Shown piece by piece: positions 1-7,031 of a stretch of DNA of 64,000 bases; position 1 is the first letter of the stretch, and each line of letters starts with the position of its first letter. This DNA is from an uncultured Bacteroides sp. GTDB lineage: Bacteria; Bacteroidota; Bacteroidia; Bacteroidales; Bacteroidaceae. The notes under the pieces were generated by a model, which did not search any database, was not told where the DNA came from, and saw only the letters and a list, made by a program, of their open reading frames with translations. The stretch spans positions 186,001 through 250,000 of the forward strand of contig CANPJW010000001.1 in the NCBI GenBank assembly GCA_947574505.1, in the 5' to 3' direction. The translations under genes and the position numbers were made by a program.

Positions 1-1253
1 TAATAATTTACGGCAAAATTCTCGTAAAAAGTTCCATCCTCATTCCAGATGGGTTCAGTAGGGTTACGCATAATAGCCTGTCGGTAAATACCCAGACCTG
101 CCGCATCAATCGGACCATTCTTATGGAATGTCTTTACCATATTGAAATTCACTTTCAACATATCATTTAACATCCAGTGAGAAACATCAAACCTCATTCT
201 CATCTCTTCATTATAGGTCTCAAGCAACACACCTTCCTCTTTGCGATACGTAAAATCCGCAGAATAAGTGGTATTTTTTGATCCTCCGGAAATATTAAAA
301 TTATGGTTATGAGTAAATGCAGTACGGGATACCGCATCCAACCAATCCGTATCATACCCTTTATCAGCATAGTTTGTCAATCCCTGACGGATTTCCTCTG
401 CTCCATAGAAATCAAGCGTCTTGCCAAACTTGGAAAGAGACATATACCCGGAATAATTGGCAGCCGTACGCGACTCGCGCTGGCCGTTTTTTGTAGTAAT
501 CAAAATAACGCCATTAGCACCTCGTGTACCATAAATAGCTGCCGCAGAAGCATCCTTCAACACATCAATAGAAGCTATGTTTTCGGGGGAAACCGTTCCT
601 AAACCACCTTCTATTCCGTCCACCAATACCAATGGAGTAGAGCCTCCCTGCAATGAAATCACACCACGCAAACGAATTGTAGATTCCGCATTCGGATCAC
701 CGGAGCCTTTCGCAATGGTCAATCCTGCCACTTTACCTTTAATCAGTTCGGCTGCATCTCCAATCTTACCTGCTGTAAAGTCTTCGGCCTTCACAGAAGC
801 CACCGCACTGGTTACATCTCCCTTGCGCTGCGTACCATAACCGATTACAACCACTTCATCCATCAGTTCGGAATCGTCTTGCAGGGTAATATCTTTCTTA
901 CCACCATTTCCGACTGGAATTTCCTGAGTCTGATAACCGATATAAGAAACAACCAATATGGATTTGGCATTTTTTACCTTCAGCGTATATTTACCGTCAA
1001 AATCGGTAATGGTACCGTTGGTCGTTCCTTTTTCCATGATATTGGCACCAATGATAGGCTCCCCTTTCCTGTCTTTCACCACACCGCTTACGGTTACAGT
1101 TTGCTGTTGTACCATTTCGGTTCTCATAGATTCTGTTGTTTCCGGTGTTGCCCATACACTACTGACTCCTGCACCCGCAGTAAGGAAAAGACAGGTGGTA
1201 GCCTTCAGCAAAGCCCTGCTGAACAAGGCCCGGTTCTCATGTGTTTTCATCAT
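1..1253 (-). CDS. SusC-like TonB-dependent outer-membrane receptor, N-terminal part (left partner of the inverted pair)
   Basis: Reads leftward and runs off the window edge, so only about 417 residues are visible. SusC proteins form the outer-membrane barrel that imports oligosaccharides with a SusD lid, energised by TonB. Visible here are a signal peptide, a carboxypeptidase-D-like regulatory domain (about residues 55-130), the DEVVVIGYGTQ plug entry, and a plug segment with LVLVDG and AAIYGTRGANGVILITTK. Residues 1-142 are identical, apart from one Leu/Met difference, to those of the SusC at 6604-9651; after that the proteins diverge clearly. The gene is preceded by only a 27-codon tail of the GH127 gene and a short spacer with no promoter I recognise, so it is probably silent in this orientation (inference). 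The start is the first ATG of a doublet, as in the right-hand copy. Confidence 0.93.
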   Translation of the reverse strand, partial: MMKTHENRALFSRALLKATTCLFLTAGAGVSSVWATPETTESMRTEMVQQQTVTVSGVVKDRKGEPIIGANIMEKGTTNGTITDFDGKYTLKVKNAKSILVVSYIGYQTQEIPVGNGGKKDITLQDDSELMDEVVVIGYGTQRKGDVTSAVASVKAEDFTAGKIGDAAELIKGKVAGLTIAKGSGDPNAESTIRLRGVISLQGGSTPLVLVDGIEGGLGTVSPENIASIDVLKDASAAAIYGTRGANGVILITTKNGQRESRTAANYSGYMSLSKFGKTLDFYGAEEIRQGLTNYADKGYDTDWLDAVSRTAFTHNHNFNISGGSKNTTYSADFTYRKEEGVLLETYNEEMRMRFDVSHWMLNDMLKVNFNMVKTFHKNGPIDAAGLGIYRQAIMRNPTEPIWNEDGTFYENFAVNY

Positions 1254-1368
1254 ACAGTTTTATTTAAAAGGTTTATATGTTCATTCAGTTCACTTTCCAT
1301 TCAATCACCCCTCCCGAAGCTCCTTTCTGCAATTGTGCTGCAATTTTAAGCCCCTTTGTTTTGACAGG
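826..1368. repeat. 543-bp inverted repeat, left arm
   Basis: This arm is the reverse complement of 6489-7031, with two mismatches that I found by eye. It spans the last 27 codons of a GH127 gene, the 31-base spacer, and the first 142 codons of SusC. Identity stops sharply at base 1368 and decays to ordinary gene-family similarity below base 826. The outer junction with 1369 onward is unrelated to the GH127 body, so this arm carries only a gene tail. See the invertible-locus finding. Confidence 0.95.
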
Positions 1369-1420
1369 AAGAAGAAGAAAATAATTATACACATATATTA
1401 CTGCATATTTTATTTTAAGC

Positions 1421-2297
1421 TTGGCATGTGAAGATGTTAATATGAGTCACCCGGTATTGTTTTATCGTAAACGGATAAAACTACCATGGACAACACCCCA
1501 CTCCCGAACGCAATTCTTATCTTATTATCTATCCATGAACGACCTGACCAGCGGATTCAACATCGGCACCAATTACACGCTGAATCCACAATTCAATGAA
1601 ATGACAGGATTCACAGAAAAAGATGTACGGGATATGCTGGAGTATTACTCCACAACATGCCCATTCAATCATTCGGTAGACAAGTTGATAGAACTGATTG
1701 CTTTTCTACTTCGGAATGCTGACCATCAGCGGAATGCATAAAGGAGAAACCAAACTCACCATCCCCAACTAGGTGGTACGTGAACAACTCTTTGCCTACA
1801 TTCTGGATACTTATCATGAAAACGACTTGACTTTCGACAGTTATGAAAAGAGGAAGCTTGCCTCAGGGCTGGCTTATGATGGCAAATGGAAACCTTATTT
1901 TGAATACATTGCCGGATGCCTGCACCGTTATGCCTCGCAACGGGACAAGCAGAAAGGTGAATATTTTGTTCATGGTTTTACTCTTGCCATGACCGCACAA
2001 AATCCTTTCTATCGTCCTGTGTCCGAGAAAGACAGTCAGGAAGGATACGTCGACCTGTTCTTGCATCCGTTATTGGATATTTACAAAGACATAAGTCACT
2101 CCTACATCATCGAACTGAAATATGCCAAAGGAAAAGACAGTAGCGAACGGATAGAACAATTAAGGCGACAAGCCATTGAACAAGCTGAACGCTACGCTTC
2201 AAGCGAGTCTGTGCAGAAAGCGATAAGCCCTACCATGCTACATAAAATCATTGTTGTATACCGAGGCATGGAAATGGTTGTTTGCGAAGAATTGTAA
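1421..2297 (+). pseudogene. Broken AAA-ATPase-like / PD-(D/E)XK nuclease-like gene
   Basis: Two reading frames match the C-terminal half of the large Bacteroidales family that joins a predicted AAA-ATPase to a PD-(D/E)XK nuclease-like domain. The first (about 1500-1700) carries DLTSGFNIGTNY and NEMTGFTEKDVRDMLEYYS. The second (about 1770-2297) carries the nuclease-like end, including YVDLFLHP and SYIIELKYAKG. The N-terminal ATPase part is absent. There appears to be an internal deletion after about base 1690, a one-base frameshift near 1718, and an in-frame TAG just before the second frame (near 1770), where a Gln codon would fit. I infer a dead remnant trapped inside the invertible segment. 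Family assignment is from memory of the motifs. Confidence 0.75.
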
Positions 2298-3148
2298 TCG
2301 ATAAGAGGCAGTGTCTGCCCTTACAATGGAAGCATTCATTCGTCCGTTCTATCCACGTTTTCATCGAAAGTACAAAATTGTTGCTTCTTGTCGCATTTGT
2401 AATTACAAAGATAAGATGCCATTTTTTCGATGATTTTTCGTATCAGTTTCTTCTGCATCAGCACATTACCATTCCAAATCATGCACAGTATATTACTGTA
2501 AATCAACGATATACTGTGTAAATAGATTCCAAGTCCCCTTGAAACGGTTTGCCATTCTCCGCTGTCAAATTCGGCTTGACGTATACAGGTTGTTTTAATT
2601 CCTGTGCCATAGCTGTGGTCGCTTCCTTGCAAGAGAGCATAGCTGTGGCATATTTTGTCTGGCTGCGTTCGTTGCTTCGCCTAGGTGAAGAGGCGATTTC
2701 ACTTTAGTGAACAGCCATTTTCACTAGGGTGGAATAGTTGCTTCACTTAGGTGGAATATCAAACGGAACGGAGTGAAGATACGATAGAAACAGGTTCTTA
2801 TTACATACGCAACAAGGTTCAATAGCCGAAACAAACAGTATCCTGTCAGATATGAACTATGATGCCCACGAGTAGCCGGGAGGCAGTGAGGGGCTGACTC
2901 TACATCTTGTCCGCTGGTATTCCCGAATGCGAGCATTCCCAAAAACGGATTTGTTTCCCCACCGACATACCAATTGAAGGGGATTTGAGAGACTTTTACA
3001 CCGGAAGTGATTAGTAATGTGCATTTTACTGTGACAGAGCGTTTTTGTGCTTTATGTATATCCTTATGCTAAAACCGAAATTTAAGTAAGAATAATCTAT
3101 CAGAGGCTTTGTTTCTTCTTATTACGAATAACAGACATATCACTTTTA
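2298..3148. other. Gene-poor stretch inside the invertible segment
   Basis: No gene I can support. On the minus strand an open frame of about 66 codons (2503-2703) reads through ELKQPVYVKPNLTAENGKPF and has good coding texture but no recognised family, so it may be a fragment of a lost gene. A short direct repeat CATAGCTGTGG occurs twice near 2608-2650, and several AGGTGAA/GGTGGAA-like motifs lie at 2685-2757. The rest looks like degraded DNA, consistent with the broken gene to its left. Confidence 0.4.
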
Positions 3149-3760
3149 TCAGTTCGAAGGAATCCCTGTCCTGTTTCTGTTAAGGAAAGCTGCCAATGTA
3201 TTCCTGCTCACTTTCAATTTCCTCGCCATCTCCGCCTTACTGGTTCCCGCCTCCAGCATAGCCTTAATTTTTTCTTCTTTTCCCGTAAGTTTATATTTCG
3301 AGTTATGTCCTCCCATGGGACGTCCCAACTTTTGTCCGGAGGCGATTCTGCGTGCAAGTCCCTCACGGGTACGTTGGGAAATCAAGTCGCGTTCTATTTG
3401 TGCGGAAAGGGAAAAAGCGAATGCCAATATTTGAGATTGTATATTATTTCCCAGCTCATATTTCTCTTTCACCGTGAGCAGGATGACATTTTTCAACATA
3501 CATGCATTCAGTATACTCATTACTTCCATCAATCTTCTTCCCAAACGAGAGATCTCCGACACAATCAATGTATCCCCTTTCTTTATTCTTTTCAATAGTA
3601 CGCCAAGCTTTCTGTCTTTGGCTGACCGTGTTCCTGAAACCGTTTCTTCCACCCACACATCAATTTGGAAATCCCTTTGTTTGGCAAAACGATTTATCTC
3701 GAACCGCTGGTTCTCTACAGTCTGTTTATCAGTTGAAACCCGAATATACGCATATATCAT
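3149..3760 (-). CDS. Small serine recombinase of the DNA-invertase/resolvase family (Mpi-like)
   Basis: 203 residues, the usual size of small serine recombinases. The N-terminal catalytic domain begins YAYIRVSTDKQ, with Ser9 as the expected nucleophile. It continues with SEISRLGRRLMEV (catalytic arginines), the long E-helix with LSAQIERDLISQRTREGLAR, and a GRP linker. A C-terminal helix-turn-helix follows (SKAEMARKLKVSRNTLAAFL). The layout and sequence resemble the B. fragilis global DNA invertase Mpi as I remember it. It lies between the two arms of the 543-bp inverted repeat, so a role in flipping that segment is an obvious hypothesis. Such enzymes can also act in trans on short inverted repeats elsewhere. 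Transposase or plasmid resolvase are alternatives, but no transposon ends are seen. Confidence 0.88.
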   Translation of the reverse strand: MIYAYIRVSTDKQTVENQRFEINRFAKQRDFQIDVWVEETVSGTRSAKDRKLGVLLKRIKKGDTLIVSEISRLGRRLMEVMSILNACMLKNVILLTVKEKYELGNNIQSQILAFAFSLSAQIERDLISQRTREGLARRIASGQKLGRPMGGHNSKYKLTGKEEKIKAMLEAGTSKAEMARKLKVSRNTLAAFLNRNRTGIPSN

Positions 3761-4136
3761 AGCTGCATCATTAAGTTTTTTATTGAAAGGAACGCCAATC
3801 TAATTTATATTATCAGAGGAGGAAAGTTTCACCGGATCTTATTGAGGTTTTCTAAGAAGAATTAAGTATCTCCAACTATTCAAGCTCAAAAAACAGACAA
3901 ATCTGCTTAATCCTTGTCTTTACAAGATAAAACGATTGTCCAATAGAATGAAAAAATTGTCTATAACAATAGTATAAAATACTGATAATCAATATTATTA
4001 TGTTGAAAATGGATTGATCATCTTTAAGACGATTTTCGCAGTATAATAGATTTTTCTTTTATCTACTTAATGGTTTGTTCACTTACTTTGCATCTGTTGA
4101 CATAGTTGATACTGAAATAAAAAACACAGATATAGT
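3761..4136. promoter_or_regulatory. Regulatory region between recombinase and GH127 genes
   Basis: This 376-base AT-rich stretch separates two divergently transcribed genes and must hold the control region of the GH127-susC-susD transcript. A near-match to the Bacteroides -7 element (TACTTTG, one base short of TAnnTTTG) ends at 4090, with TTTG at 4074-4077. No clear SD sequence precedes the ATG at 4137, which is normal in this group. The regulator from 14934 probably binds here; I could not identify an operator. Confidence 0.4.
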
Positions 4137-6572
4137 ATGAAAAACAAATTGCAAATAGTATGGAGCAGCATTGCTATAATAAGTGTATGCGCATGTAGCA
4201 CACCTTATACACAACCTGATGCTCCTATCAAAGAAGTTCCTTTCACCCAAGTTCATTTAGATGATAATTTCTGGTCACCGCGGATTGAAACCAACCGCAC
4301 CGTTTCCATCCCATCCGCTTTCAAAGAATGTGAAAAGAACGGCCGATTCGATAACTTTGCCATTGCGGGTGGTCTGATGAAAGGCGAGCATCGCGGTGAC
4401 TTTTCTTTCGACGATACCGATCCCTATAAAATTATAGAAGGAGCTTCCTACTCGCTGGCCGTAAAATATGACGGGAAACTGGATCATTATCTGGACAGTG
4501 TAATCCATATCATAGCTACCGCACAGGAACCGGATGGTTATCTTACTACTTGTGTAACCAATCAATGTACCCGTTTATCCGGTTGGTGGGGCACGCACCG
4601 CTGGGAAAAAATCAACAGCCACGAACTTTATAACAGCGGTCATTTGTACGAAGCCGCCGTTGCTCATTATCGCGCCACCGGAAAACGTACATTATTGGAT
4701 GTGGCTATCAAAAATGCCGATCTGGTATGTCAGGTCTTCGGACCCGGCGAAGGGCAGATCCATCGTCCCAGCGGTCATCCTATCGCCGAGATGGCTCTTG
4801 TCAAACTATATAAGGTGACAGGTGATGAGAAATATTTGCAGACGGCTAAGTATTTTGTAGAAGAAACCGGCAGAGGAACAGACGGACATAAACTGAGCGA
4901 ATATAGTCAGGATCACAAGCCCATCCTGCAACAAGACGAGATAGTAGGTCATGCCGTCCGTGCCGGATATCTCTACTCCGGAGTGGCAGATGTAGCCGCT
5001 TTGACTCATGATACCGCCTATTTCAATGCCTTAACCCGTATTTGGGAAAATATGGCCGGCAAAAAACTCTTTATCACAGGCGGAATCGGTTCCCGCCCAC
5101 AAGGTGAAGGATTCGGTCCGAACTATGAACTGAATAATCACACAGCCTATTGCGAAACCTGCGCCTCTATAGCCAATGTGTATTGGAATCATCGTATGTT
5201 TCTCGCTACGGGAGATGCCAAATATGCGGATGTGCTGGAACGCGCGTTGTATAACGGGGTCATTTCGGGCGTATCACTCAGCGGTGACAAGTTCTTCTAT
5301 GACAATCCGTTGGAATCCATGGGGCAGCATGAGCGCCAACACTGGTTCGGATGTGCCTGCTGTCCGGGCAACATAACCCGTTTCATGGCTTCAGTACCTT
5401 ATTATATGTATGCCACTCAAGGCAATGATGTGTATGTCAATCTCTTTATCCAAAGCAAGGCGGATATTGAAACGGAAAGTAATAAAATAAATGTGGAACA
5501 AACTACAGGCTATCCGTGGGACGGAAAGATAAGTATTGCCGTCACTCCCGAAAAAGAACAGGAGTTTGCTTTGCGTGTGCGTATCCCCGGATGGGCGCAA
5601 GACGCTCCCGTACCCACAGATCTCTACTCATTTACAGACAAGGCTCAGGCTTACAGCATTTCTGTGAACGGTTCCAAAGTCAATGCGAAGCAATATGACG
5701 GTTATGCCACCCTTGTACGCAACTGGAAAGCGGGTGATGTGGTTGAAATCAATCTTCCTATGGAGGTACGTCGTGTGAAAGCAAATGACCAAGTAGAGGA
5801 TGACCGTGGCAAACTGGCTATAGAACGGGGTCCTATTATGTTCTGTCTGGAAGGACAAGACCAGGCCGACAGTACTGTATTCAACAAATTCATCCCCGAC
5901 GGTACTCCGATGGAGGCTTCTTACGATGCCGGTTTGTTGAATGGCGTAATGGTGCTGAGCGGTACAGCTAAAGAAATTGACAGGAATGGTAAGGTAAAAG
6001 ATGTTCCCTTCAAAGCAATTCCTTATTCTACATGGAACAACCGCGGTGCCGACCAGATGGCTGTATGGATTCCCGAAGCGGCCGAGTATGCCCGCCCCAC
6101 TCCGGAAGCTACTATTGCCAGCAAAGCACGTACTCTGATGATACAGGCTCCTATACAGAAAGATGCTCCCGAATCGGCTTCGGTGGAAACATGGGCATGG
6201 GGGGTAAATGACCAATGGGAACCTAAACGCTCATCGGATATCTCGAAACCTTACCACTATTGGTGGCTGAAGAACGGTACTGTCGAAACACTGGCTTATG
6301 AATTCGACCAGCCTTATACCGTATCGAACGTACAAGTGTATTGGTTGGATTTTGACCATTATGACGGGGATTTCCGTGTGCCGGAAAGCTGGAAACTATA
6401 TTATAAAGAAGGCGAAAGTTGGAAAGAGGTAGAGGCGTTGACTGAATATACTGTAAAAAAAGATTGCTATAATAGTTTGGATTTCAAACCTGTCAAAACA
6501 AAGGGGCTTAAAATTGCAGCACAATTGCAGAAAGGAGCTTCGGGAGGGGTGATTGAATGGAAAGTGAACTGA
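4137..6572 (+). CDS. GH127-family beta-L-arabinofuranosidase, lipoprotein
   Basis: 811 residues. The N terminus is a lipoprotein signal (ISVCACS), followed by the DUF1680/GH127 catalytic fold. Motifs match the characterised Bifidobacterium HypBA1 enzyme: Glu324 in GEGFG (acid/base position), Glu340 and Cys342 in YCETC, and Cys408-Cys409 in GCACCPGN. Together these form the zinc-cysteine site, with one cysteine as nucleophile. A C-terminal beta-sandwich (about 720-811) resembles an F5/8-type carbohydrate-binding domain. The enzyme would remove beta-linked L-arabinofuranose at the cell surface or in the periplasm. It heads an operon with susC 31 bases downstream. Its last 27 codons lie within the inverted repeat, so inversion would not damage it. 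Exact linkage specificity is inferred only. Confidence 0.9.
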   Translation: MKNKLQIVWSSIAIISVCACSTPYTQPDAPIKEVPFTQVHLDDNFWSPRIETNRTVSIPSAFKECEKNGRFDNFAIAGGLMKGEHRGDFSFDDTDPYKIIEGASYSLAVKYDGKLDHYLDSVIHIIATAQEPDGYLTTCVTNQCTRLSGWWGTHRWEKINSHELYNSGHLYEAAVAHYRATGKRTLLDVAIKNADLVCQVFGPGEGQIHRPSGHPIAEMALVKLYKVTGDEKYLQTAKYFVEETGRGTDGHKLSEYSQDHKPILQQDEIVGHAVRAGYLYSGVADVAALTHDTAYFNALTRIWENMAGKKLFITGGIGSRPQGEGFGPNYELNNHTAYCETCASIANVYWNHRMFLATGDAKYADVLERALYNGVISGVSLSGDKFFYDNPLESMGQHERQHWFGCACCPGNITRFMASVPYYMYATQGNDVYVNLFIQSKADIETESNKINVEQTTGYPWDGKISIAVTPEKEQEFALRVRIPGWAQDAPVPTDLYSFTDKAQAYSISVNGSKVNAKQYDGYATLVRNWKAGDVVEINLPMEVRRVKANDQVEDDRGKLAIERGPIMFCLEGQDQADSTVFNKFIPDGTPMEASYDAGLLNGVMVLSGTAKEIDRNGKVKDVPFKAIPYSTWNNRGADQMAVWIPEAAEYARPTPEATIASKARTLMIQAPIQKDAPESASVETWAWGVNDQWEPKRSSDISKPYHYWWLKNGTVETLAYEFDQPYTVSNVQVYWLDFDHYDGDFRVPESWKLYYKEGESWKEVEALTEYTVKKDCYNSLDFKPVKTKGLKIAAQLQKGASGGVIEWKVN

Positions 6573-7031
6573 ATGAACATATAAACCTTTTAAATAAAAC
6601 TGTATGATGAAAACACATGAGAACCGGGCCTTGTTCAGCAGGGCTTTGCTGAAGGCTACCACCTGTCTTTTCCTTACTGCGGGTGCAGGAGTCAGTAGTG
6701 TATGGGCAACACCGGAAACAACAGAATCTATGAGAACCGAAATGGTACAACAGCAAACTGTAACCGTAAGCGGTGTGGTGAAAGACAGGAAAGGGGAGCC
6801 TATCATTGGTGCCAATATCATGGAAAAAGGAACGACCAACGGTACCATTACCGATTTTGACGGTAAATATACGCTGAAGGTAAAAAATGCCAAATCCATA
6901 TTGGTTGTTTCTTATATCGGTTATCAGACTCAGGAAATTCCAGTCGGAAATGGTGGTAAGAAAGATATTACCATGCAAGACGATTCCGAACTGATGGATG
7001 AAGTGGTTGTGATCGGTTATGGTACGCAGCG
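6489..7031. repeat. 543-bp inverted repeat, right arm
   Basis: Reverse complement of 826-1368. It starts exactly at codon 785 of the GH127 gene, crosses the stop and the 31-base spacer, and ends within codon 143 of SusC. The two mismatches seen fall near the SusC end; one changes Met to Leu in the left protein. An internal palindrome, TTCAGCA-6-TGCTGAA, lies at 6634-6653 and is mirrored at 1204-1223. Confidence 0.95.

Noticed and set aside
879..1349. Open frames on the plus strand repeated on the minus strand at 6508-6978
   Set aside because: They are antisense shadows of the SusC N terminus; their near-identity only reflects the inverted repeat.
2724..2942. 72-codon minus-strand frame
   Set aside because: No recognised family, no promoter, poor coding texture and several short repeats beneath it.
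3149..3760. Reading the recombinase as an insertion-sequence transposase
   Set aside because: No terminal inverted repeats or target duplications were seen around it, and size and motifs fit an invertase.
5628..6215. 195-codon minus-strand frame inside the GH127 gene
   Set aside because: Antisense to a well-supported enzyme with no family signal or promoter.
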